NCBI RefSeq assembly: GCF_003352915.1 | Contig: NZ_CP022314.1 | Span: forward strand, 2,950,997-3,014,996 | Source of the DNA: Arthrobacter sp. PM3 | Lineage (GTDB): Bacteria > Actinomycetota > Actinomycetes > Actinomycetales > Micrococcaceae | Length of the DNA stretch: 64,000 nt | Direction of reading: 5' to 3' | Shown here: positions 16,873 to 26,488 of the stretch, in pieces | Position numbering within the stretch: position 1 is the stretch's first letter | How the letters are laid out: each line of letters begins with the position of its first letter | The notes under the pieces: generated by a model | What the model was told of the DNA's origin: nothing | What the model saw: the letters and a program-made list of their open reading frames with translations, nothing else | The model's database searches: none | Position numbers and translations under genes: made by a program

Positions 16873-18189
16873 ATGTCCAGTGCCTGGTCCTTCGAAACCC
16901 GCCAGATCCACGCCGGCCAGGAGCCGGATTCCGCCACCGGCGCCCGGTCCCTGCCCATCTACCAGACGACGTCGTTCGTGTTCCCCAGCGCCGAGAGCGC
17001 GGCGAACCGCTTCGCCCTGGCCGAGCTCGCACCCATCTACACCAGGATCGGCAACCCGACCCAGGACGCGGTGGAGCAGCGCGTGGCGAGCCTTGAAGGC
17101 GGCCTCGCGGCCCTGCTGCTCAGCTCCGGCCAGGCCGCCGAAACCTTCGCCATCCTCAATATCGCCGAAGCAGGGGACCACGTGGTGGCCAGCCCCAGCC
17201 TCTACGGCGGCACCTACAACCTGCTGGCCCACACGCTCAAGAAGTTCGGCATCTCGGTGACGTTCGTGGCGGACCCGGACAACCTGGAGCAGTGGCGCGA
17301 TGCCGTGCAGCCCAACACCAAGCTGTTCTTCGGCGAAGTGGTCTCCAACCCGCGCCAGGACGTGCTGGACATCGAAGGTGTCGCCAAGGTGGCCCACGAG
17401 GCCGGGGTGCCGCTGATCGTCGACAACACGCTCTCCACCCCGTACCTCATCCGCCCCATCGAGTGGGGCGCGGACATCGTGGTCCACTCGGCCACCAAGT
17501 ACCTTGGCGGCCACGGCGCCGCGATCGCCGGTGTGATCGTGGACTCCGGCAACTTCGACTTCGGCAAGGACCCCGCACGGTACCCGAACTTCAACACCCC
17601 GGACCCCACCTACAACGGCCTGGTCTACGCCCGCGACCTCGGTGCCGGCGGCGCCCTGGGGGCCAACCTGTCCTACATCCTCAAGGCCCGGGTCCAGCTC
17701 CTGCGCGACCTCGGCTCCGCCGTCTCGCCGTTCAACGCCTTCCTCATTGCCCAGGGCATTGAAACGCTCAGCCTGCGCGTCGAGCGCCACGTCGCCAACG
17801 CCACCAAGGTGGCGCAATGGCTGGAGGCCAGGGACGACGTCGAATCCGTCGCCTACGCCGGGCTGCCGTCCAGCCCCTGGTTCGAGCGCGGCCGCAAGTA
17901 CGGCCCCAAGGGGACCGGCGCCGTCGTGGCGTTCAATATCGCCGGGGGAGCCGAGGCCGGCAAGCGGTTCGTCGATGCACTGGAGCTGCACTCGCACGTG
18001 GCCAACATCGGCGACGTCCGCTCCCTGGTGATCCACCCGGCGTCGACCACCCACAGTCAGCTCTCGCCCGAGCAGCAGGCCGTGGCCGGCGTGAACCCCG
18101 GGCTCGTGCGGCTCTCGGTCGGCCTGGAACACATCGATGACATCCTCGCCGACCTCGACGCCGGCTTCCGCGCAGCCAAGGGCGCCTAA
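16873..18189 (+). CDS. metY: O-acetylhomoserine aminocarboxypropyltransferase (sulfhydrylase)
   Basis: A 438-residue Cys/Met-metabolism PLP enzyme that makes homocysteine from O-acetylhomoserine and sulfide. The PLP-binding Lys209 lies in VVHSATKYLGGHG, with cofactor-contact segments LLLSSGQAAET and VDNTLSTPYL. The long form (about 430-440 residues, with an extended DPTYNGLVY loop) separates MetY from cystathionine gamma-synthase. The ATG at 16873 follows TAAGGAG. It is preceded by a SAM-IV riboswitch and followed by metX with its own riboswitch. Confidence 0.95.
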   Translation: MSSAWSFETRQIHAGQEPDSATGARSLPIYQTTSFVFPSAESAANRFALAELAPIYTRIGNPTQDAVEQRVASLEGGLAALLLSSGQAAETFAILNIAEAGDHVVASPSLYGGTYNLLAHTLKKFGISVTFVADPDNLEQWRDAVQPNTKLFFGEVVSNPRQDVLDIEGVAKVAHEAGVPLIVDNTLSTPYLIRPIEWGADIVVHSATKYLGGHGAAIAGVIVDSGNFDFGKDPARYPNFNTPDPTYNGLVYARDLGAGGALGANLSYILKARVQLLRDLGSAVSPFNAFLIAQGIETLSLRVERHVANATKVAQWLEARDDVESVAYAGLPSSPWFERGRKYGPKGTGAVVAFNIAGGAEAGKRFVDALELHSHVANIGDVRSLVIHPASTTHSQLSPEQQAVAGVNPGLVRLSVGLEHIDDILADLDAGFRAAKGA

Positions 18190-18371
18190 CAGGGGCCGCC
18201 GCGCCGGGATCGCCGGAACGCATCGCAGTCGCCGTAACCTTCCGGCGTCCGCGACGGCTTCCGGCGAACCCGGCGTGCAGCGAGCCCGCGTCCTGCGAAC
18301 CCGGTGCGGGGCTGTCACACGGATGTCACATTCTTCGTCATTTGCTCGCCCCGTTTCGTACACTCGTAAAA

Positions 18372-18486
18372 GGTCATGAGTGCCAGCGACTAGCCCCGGC
18401 TTGCTGGCCGGCAACCCTCCTCTTGCGGCGGGGTGCCCCGGGTGAAGACCTGGCCTGCCGGTCAGCTGACGGCGGGCAAGCGCGAA
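18372..18486 (+). ncRNA. SAM-IV riboswitch upstream of metX
   Basis: A second copy of the SAM-IV core: GGTCATGAGTGCCAGCG, CCCCGGCTTGCTGGCCGGCA and GGGGTGCCCCGGGTGAAGACC, ending GGGCAAGCGCG. It ends only about 14 bp before metX, so the last helix can mask the ribosome binding site. The rest of the 310-bp metY-metX gap (18190-18371) shows no gene. Confidence 0.93.
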
Positions 18487-18499
18487 GATAGGTCCTCAT

Positions 18500-19714
18500 A
18501 TGACGATTGCCGTCACCCGCAACGGTGAAACCGAAACCACGCCAGCCCGTAACGCCGCCGAAAAGCAGGCTGCCCATGCACCAGCCGCAGCCACTCCGGC
18601 CGACACCTTGCCGGGGGGAGGAACCCCGGTGCCGGACGGAACCGTCCGGTACCTCGGGATCGGCGACCTGCCGCTCGAATCCGGCTTCCACCTGCCGGAC
18701 GTGGTACTCGGCTACGAGACGTGGGGCACCCTCAATGCGGACGCCTCCAACGCCGTCCTGATCGAGCACGCCCTGACCGGAGACACCCATGTGACCCGCG
18801 GTGACACCGAGGAACCCGGCTGGTGGGAACAACTGGCCGGCCCCGGCGCGCCCGTGGACACCGACAAGTACTTCGTGGTCTCCATCAACATCCTGGGCGG
18901 CTGCTACGGCTCCACCGGGCCCTCCACACCGGCCCCGGACGGGCGCCCCTGGGGCTCACGGTTCCCGCTGGTCACCCTGCGGGACACCACGGCCGCCGAG
19001 GCACGCCTGGCCGACGCCCTGGGCATCAGGACCTGGCATGCCGTCGTAGGCGGATCCCTCGGCGGGGCGCGCGCCCTCGAGTGGGCCGTGTCCTATCCGG
19101 ACCGGGTACGGCACTGCGCGGTGATTTCCGTCGGCGCCAGCAGCACCGCGGAGCAGATTGCTTTTGCCCAGGCGCAGACCCTGGCCATCCGGCAGGACCC
19201 TAACTTCAACGGCGGCGACTACTACGGCGGTCCCGAGCCCGTGGCCGGGCTTGCCCTGGCCCGGCGCATCGCGCACATCACCTACCGGTCCGCGGCCGAA
19301 CTCCACGGCCGGTTCGGCCGCAATGCCCAGGAATCCGAGACCCCGCTGGAAGCCGGGTCGCTGGCCGGGCGGGGCCGCTACCAGGTGGAAAGCTACCTGG
19401 ACCACCAGGGCAACAAGCTGGTCCGGCGCTTCGACGCCAACAGCTACATCGCCATCACCGAGGCGCTCATGAGCCACGACATCTGTCGCGGGCGCGGACC
19501 CCTCCGCGAATCCCTGGCCGCCGCCACGGCCGGATTCCTGGTAGCGGCCGTCGACTCCGACCGCCTCTACTTCCCTGCGCAGTCGCGCGAACTTGCAGAG
19601 GCGCTGCCGGGCCGCCCGGACGTGCACATCATCGAGGCGCCGATCGGCCATGACGGCTTCCTCACGGAGATCGGCCAGCTCAGCGGCCAGCTGCGGGCGG
19701 CCTTCTTCGGCTGA
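18500..19714 (+). CDS. metX: Homoserine O-acetyltransferase
   Basis: A 404-residue alpha/beta hydrolase that acetylates homoserine with acetyl-CoA, supplying MetY. The nucleophile Ser186 is in AVVGGSLGGARALEWA, the Asp in AAVDSDRLYFP and the His in IGHDGFL. NILGGCYGSTGPS is a MetX hallmark. The first 45 residues are Ala/Pro/Thr-rich and outside the usual fold, so an internal start is possible, but 18500 is the ATG directly after the riboswitch. Confidence 0.95.
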   Translation: MTIAVTRNGETETTPARNAAEKQAAHAPAAATPADTLPGGGTPVPDGTVRYLGIGDLPLESGFHLPDVVLGYETWGTLNADASNAVLIEHALTGDTHVTRGDTEEPGWWEQLAGPGAPVDTDKYFVVSINILGGCYGSTGPSTPAPDGRPWGSRFPLVTLRDTTAAEARLADALGIRTWHAVVGGSLGGARALEWAVSYPDRVRHCAVISVGASSTAEQIAFAQAQTLAIRQDPNFNGGDYYGGPEPVAGLALARRIAHITYRSAAELHGRFGRNAQESETPLEAGSLAGRGRYQVESYLDHQGNKLVRRFDANSYIAITEALMSHDICRGRGPLRESLAAATAGFLVAAVDSDRLYFPAQSRELAEALPGRPDVHIIEAPIGHDGFLTEIGQLSGQLRAAFFG

Positions 19715-19939
19715 TGCCGGGGCCGCGCGCCCGGCACCGATCCACGGCGGGGGCCCCGCGGGGAGCTGCACAGGGGCTCCCTGTTGTGCATTTTTGCAGA
19801 TGCGCTCTGCACTAATGGCCGTTGAGGCCCGGGCCTGGAGCGTCCATACTCGTCTGGAATGACGCCATGTGCCTTACATCACAAGCGTCCTCAGTCCAAT
19901 GGTCCACAGGGTGTCGAAGGCGACACCGAAGGAGTGACG

Positions 19940-21322
19940 ATGAGTACGGAAAACGCGGCCGCGAGCCGCACAGACGAAACGGACGTCAAAGCGTCCGGCC
20001 TGAAGAAAGTTGTGGCGGCCTCCATGGCCGGCACCGTGGTGGAATGGTACGAATTCTTCCTCTACGCCTCCGCGGCCACACTGGTCTTCGGCAAGACCTT
20101 CTTCCCCAATTCGGGCACCGAGCTGGACGGCATCCTTGCGGCGTTCCTGACCTACGCTGTCGGCTTTGTTGCCCGCCCGATCGGCGGGATCGTCTTCGGC
20201 CACTTCGGCGACAAGTTCGGCCGCAAGCAGCTCCTCCAGCTGAGCATCATCCTGGTGGGCGTCTCCACCTTCCTGATGGGCTGCCTGCCCACCTTCGCGC
20301 AGATCGGCTACTGGGCCCCTGCGCTGCTGGTCTTCCTGCGCTTCGCCCAGGGCTTCGCCGTCGGCGGTGAATGGGGCGGTGCCGTCCTGCTCGTCGCGGA
20401 GCACAGCCCCAGCAAGTCCCGCGGCTTCTGGGCCAGCTGGCCGCAGTCCGCCGTCCCGCTGGGCAACCTCTTCGCCACCGCGGTGCTTTTCATCCTGTCC
20501 GCGACCCTGTCCTCCGCGGACTTCCTCAGCTGGGGCTGGCGGGTTGCCTTCTGGCTCTCCGCGGTGATCGTGCTGATCGGTTACTACATCCGCACCAAGG
20601 TCAGCGACGCCCCCATCTTCCTGGAAGCCCGCAAGGAAGTTGAAGCCGGCCACAAGGGCTACGGCGTGGCAGAGGTGTTCCGCCGCTACCCGCGCGGCGT
20701 GTTCACCGCCATGGGCCTGCGGTTCGCGGAGAACATCCTGTACTACCTCGTGGTCACCTTCTCGATCACGTACCTGAAGACGGTGGTCCACGCCGACACG
20801 TCCCGGATCCTCATGCTCCTGCTGGTGGCACACCTGATCCACTTCGCCGTCGTGCCGCTGGTCGGCAGGCTCTCGGACCGCGTGGGACGCAAGCCCGTCT
20901 ACCTGGCCGGAGCCGTGTTGGGTGCGACCTGGGGTTTCTTCGCCTTCCCGATGATGGACACCGGCAACGACTTCATCATCCTCGCCGCGGTGATTATCGG
21001 CCTGCTCTTCCACGCCCTGATGTACGCGGGCCAGCCGGCCATCATGGCGGAGATGTTCCCGACCCGGATGCGGTACTCCGGCGTGTCCCTCGGCTACCAG
21101 GTGACCTCGATCGTGGCCGGTTCGCTTGCCCCGATCATCGCCGTCGCGCTGCTGGGCCAGTACAAGTCCTCCGTGCCGGTGGCCATCTACCTGCTGATCG
21201 CCTGCGCCGTCACTGTCGTCGCCGTGTTCTTCCTCAAGGAGACCCGCGGCATCTCGCTGCGCGACGTCGACGCCGCCGACGCCCAGGGGACCGCCGACCT
21301 GCTTGCCGCAGGCAAGAGGTAA
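19940..21322 (+). CDS. MFS transporter, metabolite:H+ symporter (MHS) type
   Basis: A 460-residue permease with 12 predicted membrane segments. The MHS signature [15 protein letters not shown] opens TM1, and the loop 2-3 motif HFGDKFGRK and its second-half copy [10 protein letters not shown] are intact. [21 protein letters not shown] is typical of ShiA/ProP/KgtP-like proteins. The substrate (shikimate, proline/betaine or a dicarboxylate) cannot be told. The ATG at 19940 follows GAAGGAG. It stands alone between metX and a strong terminator. Confidence 0.88.
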   Translation: MSTENAAASRTDETDVKASGLKKVVAASMAGTVVEWYEFFLYASAATLVFGKTFFPNSGTELDGILAAFLTYAVGFVARPIGGIVFGHFGDKFGRKQLLQLSIILVGVSTFLMGCLPTFAQIGYWAPALLVFLRFAQGFAVGGEWGGAVLLVAEHSPSKSRGFWASWPQSAVPLGNLFATAVLFILSATLSSADFLSWGWRVAFWLSAVIVLIGYYIRTKVSDAPIFLEARKEVEAGHKGYGVAEVFRRYPRGVFTAMGLRFAENILYYLVVTFSITYLKTVVHADTSRILMLLLVAHLIHFAVVPLVGRLSDRVGRKPVYLAGAVLGATWGFFAFPMMDTGNDFIILAAVIIGLLFHALMYAGQPAIMAEMFPTRMRYSGVSLGYQVTSIVAGSLAPIIAVALLGQYKSSVPVAIYLLIACAVTVVAVFFLKETRGISLRDVDAADAQGTADLLAAGKR

Positions 21323-21378
21323 CAGGCAAGCGGTAACCCCGCCCGCCCCGAGGGGCTCCTCCCGTTCCATGATTTGCC

Positions 21379-21418
21379 AGATATGGCCGCCAAACTTTCC
21401 GGTTTGGCGGCCATATCT
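21379..21418. terminator. 17-bp-stem bidirectional terminator
   Basis: AGATATGGCCGCCAAAC (21379-21395) and its perfect complement (21402-21418) flank a 6-nt loop between the convergent MFS and LysR genes. Confidence 0.85.
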
Positions 21419-21437
21419 GTCACATGAGCGCTGACGT

Positions 21438-22361
21438 CTAGGCTGTGAGCACATCCTGGCGGTCCCGGACTTCGGTCCGGATCGCCTCCAGGACGGCCCG
21501 GACCGGGGCGGAGCGCAATGACTCCTGCCGGGCGACTGCCCAGATGGGGAGTTGCCGCTGGAAGTCGTCCGGCAGTACGGCCACGAAGCCCGGCCTGCCG
21601 GCCACGAGGAAGTTCGGGAGCAGGCCGATTCCGGCGCCCCGCCGGACGGCCTCGAGCTGGGCAAAAACACTTGTGGCCTGGAAGCTGGACCGCGGCATCG
21701 GAAGCTGCGTTGAGCGGTGGCCGAGCTCGGCCACCTGGAGCGCGGACTCGACGTAGGAGACAAAGCCGTGCTGCCGGACGTCGTCGAGCGCGGCCGGAAG
21801 CCCGTGCTCCTGCGCATAGCCGGGGCTGGCATAAAGCCTGAGGAAGTAGTTGCTCAGGAAGATCGCCTGGGCGTTGGCGACCTCAAGGTTTCCTACCACC
21901 ACCTCAAGGTCCACGCCGGAACGGTTCTGGCTCGCCTTGCGGGTCGCGCTGAGCAGTTCCACGCTGAGCTGCGGATTCTCCCGCTGCAGCCGCACGAGGG
22001 CTGGCGCGAGGAATTCCGCCCCGAACCCGTCCGGGGTGCTGATCCGGACCAGGCCGGAGATCACGTCCCCGGTCCGCGCAATGCTGCCGGACAAGACGCC
22101 CAGGGTGCCCTCGATGGCCTCGGCCGCCGCGACGGCCTGGCTGCCGAGCTCGGTCAGTTCCCAGCCGTGCGGGCTGCGTTCCAGGGTCCGGCCGCCCAGC
22201 TGCTTGTCCAGGGCCAGGATCCGCCGGGAAATGGTGGTGTGGGTGGTGCCGAGCGTCTCCGCGACCGCGTTGAACCGGCCCAGCCGGGCAACGGTCAGCA
22301 GGATCAGCAGGTCGTCAGGGCTCGGAAGCCGCCTCAAGTCCACGTGTGTCCCCATTTCCAT
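21438..22361 (-). CDS. LysR-type regulator, divergent from mmsBA
   Basis: A 307-residue LysR protein with the HTH at about residues 18-75 (DDLLILLTVARLGRFNAVAE, then THTTISRRI) and a periplasmic-binding-like effector domain. It is transcribed away from mmsB across a 135-bp gap with a clear dyad, so it likely controls the valine/3-hydroxyisobutyrate genes. In Pseudomonas the equivalent regulator is AraC-type, so a LysR regulator here is a different solution; this is inferred from position. Confidence 0.88.
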   Translation of the reverse strand: MEMGTHVDLRRLPSPDDLLILLTVARLGRFNAVAETLGTTHTTISRRILALDKQLGGRTLERSPHGWELTELGSQAVAAAEAIEGTLGVLSGSIARTGDVISGLVRISTPDGFGAEFLAPALVRLQRENPQLSVELLSATRKASQNRSGVDLEVVVGNLEVANAQAIFLSNYFLRLYASPGYAQEHGLPAALDDVRQHGFVSYVESALQVAELGHRSTQLPMPRSSFQATSVFAQLEAVRRGAGIGLLPNFLVAGRPGFVAVLPDDFQRQLPIWAVARQESLRSAPVRAVLEAIRTEVRDRQDVLTA

Positions 22362-22369
22362 TCACGTGC

Positions 22370-22393
22370 GGTGTGTGCATCTGTGCACATACC
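22370..22393. promoter_or_regulatory. Dyad operator between LysR gene and mmsB
   Basis: GGTGTGTGCA and TGTGCACATACC form an inverted repeat with two mismatches, just upstream of the LysR start. Its size and position suit a LysR autoregulatory site. Confidence 0.5.
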
Positions 22394-22496
22394 GTCTGTG
22401 ATTTTTCTCCTTGATTGCACCCTAGCAGGGTGTGATCGTGGACACAGCGCGTCCGGCCATTAGCCGGACAGACCCTCGAGCAAAGGAGCTTATGCC

Positions 22497-23399
22497 ATGG
22501 CAGTTATCGCCTGGATCGGACTGGGAAACATGGGCGGGTCCATGTCGGTGAACCTGGCCAAAGCCGGACATGAGGTCCGCGGCTTTGACCTCAACGATGA
22601 AGCGGTGGCCGCCGTGGGGGCCGGGGGAGTCAGTCCGGCCGCCAGCATCGCCGAGGCCGTGGCGGGAGCCGACGTCGTCTTCACCATGCTCCCCAAAGGC
22701 GAACACGCCCGTGCCGTTTACCTCGGCGGCGACGGCGTGCTGGCCCACGCGGACACCCGGACGCTGCTGGTGGATTCCTCCACGATCGATATCGCCTCCG
22801 CGCAGGCCCTGCACGACGCCGCTGCTGCCGCCGGCTTCCGCTTTGTCGACGCGCCGGTCTCGGGCGGGATGAGCGGGGCCAAAGCCGCCACCTTGACGTT
22901 CATGGTCGGCGGCGAGGCCGGTGCCGTCGCGGACGCCACCGAATACATCCGCCCGATGGCGGCCAACATCATCCCGACCGGCGGCGCCACGACCGGGCAG
23001 GCCGCCAAGATCTGCAACAACCTGATGCTCTTCATCAACCTCGCCTCCACGGCGGAGGGCGCCGTGCTCGCGGACCGGCTCGGCCTGGACAAACAGGTGT
23101 TCTGGGACATCGCCTCCGTTTCCTCCGGCGACAGCTGGGCCCTGCGCACCTGGTACCCCGTGGCCGGCGTCGTGCCCACCGCGGCCTCAAACAACGACTT
23201 CGCCCCGACCTTCACCACCGAACTGGCCAACAAGGACATCGGCTTGGCGATCAGCGCGGCGCGGGACACCGGCACGCCGCTGGAACTCGGCGAGCACGTC
23301 CAACAGCTCTTCCAGCGGCTCATCGACTCCGGCCAGTCCGGCAGCGACTGCTCCGCGATCGTCAAGCTCGTCGACGGCTCGCTTGAGTCCGCCAACTAG
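22497..23399 (+). CDS. mmsB: 3-hydroxyisobutyrate dehydrogenase
   Basis: A 300-residue beta-hydroxyacid dehydrogenase of the valine pathway that oxidises 3-hydroxyisobutyrate to methylmalonate semialdehyde with NAD+. GLGNMGGSMSVNLAKAG near residue 8 is the dinucleotide site; DAPVSGGMSGA binds substrate, and the catalytic Lys171 is in GQAAKICNNLM. The ATG at 22497 follows AAAGGAG. It is followed by mmsA after 31 bp. Confidence 0.94.
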   Translation: MAVIAWIGLGNMGGSMSVNLAKAGHEVRGFDLNDEAVAAVGAGGVSPAASIAEAVAGADVVFTMLPKGEHARAVYLGGDGVLAHADTRTLLVDSSTIDIASAQALHDAAAAAGFRFVDAPVSGGMSGAKAATLTFMVGGEAGAVADATEYIRPMAANIIPTGGATTGQAAKICNNLMLFINLASTAEGAVLADRLGLDKQVFWDIASVSSGDSWALRTWYPVAGVVPTAASNNDFAPTFTTELANKDIGLAISAARDTGTPLELGEHVQQLFQRLIDSGQSGSDCSAIVKLVDGSLESAN

Positions 23400-23430
23400 C
23401 GCCGGAACCCCTGAGAAAGAGACGCACCCC

Positions 23431-24921
23431 ATGCACATCGAACGCATCCCGCACGTCATCAACGGCGCCCTCATTTCCGACGCCGAACGCTACGGCCCGG
23501 TCTTCAACCCGGCCACCGGCGAACAGGAAAAAGAAGTCGCGCTGGCCTCCGCAGCCCGCGTCGAGGAAGCCATCGCCGCGGCCCGCGCCGCGCTGCCCGG
23601 CTGGCGGGCGACGAGCCTGGCCCGGCGCACCGCCATCTTCTTCAAGGTCCGCGAACTGCTCCTGCAGCGCCGGCCGGAGCTGGCGGCCCTGCTGACCAGC
23701 GAACACGGCAAGGTCCTCTCCGACGCCGAAGGCGAGATCACCCGCGGCCTGGAGAACATCGAATTCGCCACCGGCCTGTCCCACATGCTCAAGGGGGAGC
23801 GTTCCGAACAGGTCTCCGGCGGCGTCGACGTCCACTCGGTCCGCCAGCCGGTCGGCGTCGTCGCCTGCATCACCCCGTTCAACTTCCCCGCCATGGTGCC
23901 GCTGTGGATGATCGGCAGCGCGCTGGCCTGCGGCAACACCGTCCTGCTCAAACCCAGCGAGAAGGACCCCTCCGCCGCCGTCTTCATTGCCCAGGTCTTC
24001 GCCGAGGCCGGCCTGCCCGCCGGCGTCCTCAACGTGGTCCACGGCGACAAGGAAGCCGTGGACGTGCTCCTGGAACACCCCGATGTCAAGGCCGTGAGCT
24101 TCGTGGGATCGACGCCGATCGCGCAGTCCATCTACAAGCGCGCCGCCGACCACGGCAAACGGGTCCAGGCCCTAGGCGGGGCCAAGAACCACATGGTGGT
24201 CCTGCCGGATGCGGACCTCAACATGGCCGCCGACGCCGCCGTCTCGGCCGCCTACGGCTCCGCGGGGGAGCGCTGCATGGCCGTCAGCGTGCTGGTGGCC
24301 GTCGGCGCCATTGCCGATGACCTCGTCCGTGCCATTACCGCCAGGATGGCCACGTTGAAGATCGGGCCCGGCACGGATCCGGCGTCCCAGATGGGCCCGC
24401 TGATCACGGCGGAACACCGCGACAAAGTGGCCTCGTACGTCGCCGGCGCCGCGGACGAGGGCGCCTCAGTGGTGGTGGACGGCCGGGACCAGTCGTTCGA
24501 CTCGAACGGCTTCTTCCTCGGCGTCAGCCTGATCGACCACGTCAAGCCCGGCATGAAGGTCTACGACGACGAGATCTTCGGCCCCGTCCTCTCTGTGGTC
24601 CGCGTGGAAACCTACGCCGACGCCGTCAAGCTCGTCAACGACAACGAGTTCGGCAACGGCGTGGCCATTTTCACCCGGGACGGCGGCGCCGCCCGGCAGT
24701 TCGAGTTCGACGTCGAGGCCGGCATGGTGGGCGTGAACGTGCCGATCCCGGTGCCGGTGGGCACCTTCTCCTTCGGCGGCTGGAAGAGTTCGCTGTTCGG
24801 TGACACCCACATGTACGGCCCGGAGAGCATCCGGTTCTATACCCGCGGCAAGGTGGTCACCACCCGCTGGCCGGACCCGTCCACCTCGGTGATCGACCTC
24901 GGCTTCCCCCAGGTCGACTGA
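23431..24921 (+). CDS. mmsA: Methylmalonate-semialdehyde dehydrogenase (acylating)
   Basis: A 496-residue CoA-acylating aldehyde dehydrogenase that converts methylmalonate semialdehyde to propionyl-CoA. The catalytic Cys282 is in GSAGERCMAVS; ITPFNFPAMVPLWM and GNTVLLKPSEKDPS bind the cofactor. The conserved Glu of common ALDHs is replaced in the ALGGAKNHMVV motif, as expected of MmsA. The ATG at 23431 follows GAGAAAGAGA. It is the product partner of MmsB. Confidence 0.94.
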   Translation: MHIERIPHVINGALISDAERYGPVFNPATGEQEKEVALASAARVEEAIAAARAALPGWRATSLARRTAIFFKVRELLLQRRPELAALLTSEHGKVLSDAEGEITRGLENIEFATGLSHMLKGERSEQVSGGVDVHSVRQPVGVVACITPFNFPAMVPLWMIGSALACGNTVLLKPSEKDPSAAVFIAQVFAEAGLPAGVLNVVHGDKEAVDVLLEHPDVKAVSFVGSTPIAQSIYKRAADHGKRVQALGGAKNHMVVLPDADLNMAADAAVSAAYGSAGERCMAVSVLVAVGAIADDLVRAITARMATLKIGPGTDPASQMGPLITAEHRDKVASYVAGAADEGASVVVDGRDQSFDSNGFFLGVSLIDHVKPGMKVYDDEIFGPVLSVVRVETYADAVKLVNDNEFGNGVAIFTRDGGAARQFEFDVEAGMVGVNVPIPVPVGTFSFGGWKSSLFGDTHMYGPESIRFYTRGKVVTTRWPDPSTSVIDLGFPQVD

Positions 24922-24931
24922 TGGGGCTTGC

Positions 24932-25471
24932 CTAGCCCTTCATGATTTCAGCGCGCTGGGCCATGTAGTCCTCCATGGACAGCTTGCCGTCGCTGTACTG
25001 CTGGTCGAGTTCGGCGAGCTTGCGGGCCCGGTAGCCCTGCGGGGCCGACGGCGGCTCGGGCGCCTGGGGTGCCTGCAGCGCTCCGGTGCTCTGCGCCGGT
25101 TCCTGCTGGGGTGCCTGCGGCGGGTTGTTCAGGTACTCGGGGCTGTCCTCGTAGGGCACGGGGGACTGGTAGCCCGCCGGACCCGGATACTGTTGGCCGG
25201 GATACGGTTCGCTCGGGAACGGCCGGTCGGGAAACCGGGGGCCGGACTGCCGCGGGGCGCCCAGCTGGCCGAAACCGCCAAAGTAGTCCTGCTGCGTATA
25301 CCCGTCCCGCGGCTGGTTGCTCTGGTTGTTCCGGGGGTCAGGGGCGCCGGGGAACCGGCCGAACTGGCCCGGCATGCCCTGGTTCCGGCCGCGGACGGAC
25401 CTCCGGTAAAGGCGCACCGCTGCCGGGACCACGAACGACAACACGATGATCCAGAAAAACATGCTGCTCAC
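24932..25471 (-). CDS. SHOCT-domain membrane-anchored protein
   Basis: A 179-residue protein with one N-terminal membrane segment (FFWIIVLSFVVPAAVRLY), a Pro/Gln/Tyr-rich linker at about 30-145, and a C-terminal SHOCT motif (KLAELDQQYSDGKLSMEDYM). SHOCT is a short oligomerisation-type motif of unknown specific role. The GTG start overlaps the stop of the SGNH hydrolase gene by four bases, so the two are coupled. An ATG three codons later is an alternative. Confidence 0.75.
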   Translation of the reverse strand: MSSMFFWIIVLSFVVPAAVRLYRRSVRGRNQGMPGQFGRFPGAPDPRNNQSNQPRDGYTQQDYFGGFGQLGAPRQSGPRFPDRPFPSEPYPGQQYPGPAGYQSPVPYEDSPEYLNNPPQAPQQEPAQSTGALQAPQAPEPPSAPQGYRARKLAELDQQYSDGKLSMEDYMAQRAEIMKG

Positions 25472-26394
25472 AGTACGGGGCCTTTCAGCTGCCGGGCCCC
25501 TGCGTGGCCCGGCTCATTGACGGTTTCAATAACAGGTTCAGTGCCGGGTTCATTGCCGCGGGGGCCTTCGCCGGAACCCAGCGGGACGCCGGGGCCGAAC
25601 ACCGGGCCGGCGAGGGGCCGCTTGGCCGTCACACCGTCGCCGGAGGAGCGGTGCCGCAGCCGCCGGATCACCCAGGGGACAAAGTACTCCCTGGCCCACA
25701 CCAGGTCCCCGCTGCGGGCCTCCCGCCAGCTTCGCGGCGGCAGCGGCTTGGGGGAGAGCGGCTCGAGCGTGTGGGCGACGTTCAGCGAGTCGAGCACCAT
25801 CGCCGCGATCGTGTGATGGCCCAGGGGGGAGAAGTGCAGCCGGTCCGCGTCCCACATCTGCGGGTCATTGAGCTGCCGCAGGGACCACATGTCCGCGATC
25901 ACGGCGTCGTGGCGGGCGGCGATGGTGCGCAGGTTCTCGTTGTAGATGGCCACCTTGCTGCGGATCCGACCCAGCACCGTGGACCCGGTGTCGGGGCCGT
26001 TGAACAGGACCACGGTGGCGCCGCCCAGGCTCAGGATCTGCACCACCGAATCGAGCTTTTCGGCCAGTGCGTCCGGGTCGCCGCCCGGGCGGATGAGGTC
26101 GTTGCCGCCAGCCGAAAGCGTGACGAGGTCCGGCTTGAGGGACAGGCAGTGGGCCATCTGCTGGTCCACGATCTGCTGCAGGAGCCGGCCGCGGACAGCC
26201 AGGTTGGCGTACGCGAAATCGTTGTGTCCGCGGCTGAGTTCCTCGGCGACCCTGTCGGCCCAGCCGCGGTGGCCGCCCGGGCTCGCCGGTTCCGGATCGC
26301 CGATGCCCTCGGTGAAGGAGTCGCCCATGGCCACATAGCGGGTCCACGGATGCGTTACGACGGCGTCCGCGGACGTGTCCGATGAATTTTCCAT
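25468..26394 (-). CDS. SGNH/GDSL hydrolase
   Basis: A 308-residue esterase-like protein of the SGNH fold. Block I is AMGDSFTEGIGD with nucleophile Ser26, block III is SAGGNDLIR, and block V is WDADRLHFSPLGHH with the catalytic Asp and His. No signal peptide is evident. The C-terminal 70 residues are Gly/Pro-rich. Physiological substrate unknown (lipid, acyl-sugar or cell-wall ester). The ATG at 26394 was chosen; a GTG 11 codons earlier is possible. It is upstream of and coupled to the SHOCT gene. Confidence 0.85.
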   Translation of the reverse strand: MENSSDTSADAVVTHPWTRYVAMGDSFTEGIGDPEPASPGGHRGWADRVAEELSRGHNDFAYANLAVRGRLLQQIVDQQMAHCLSLKPDLVTLSAGGNDLIRPGGDPDALAEKLDSVVQILSLGGATVVLFNGPDTGSTVLGRIRSKVAIYNENLRTIAARHDAVIADMWSLRQLNDPQMWDADRLHFSPLGHHTIAAMVLDSLNVAHTLEPLSPKPLPPRSWREARSGDLVWAREYFVPWVIRRLRHRSSGDGVTAKRPLAGPVFGPGVPLGSGEGPRGNEPGTEPVIETVNEPGHAGARQLKGPVL

Positions 26395-26488
26395 GGCTTC
26401 GGTTTCCCTCACTCTCTTATCCTGCACTGTTCCGGTTTAGCTACGCCACCGTAGGTTGTTACCTTCCGGTAACTGTAAGAATGGTTCC

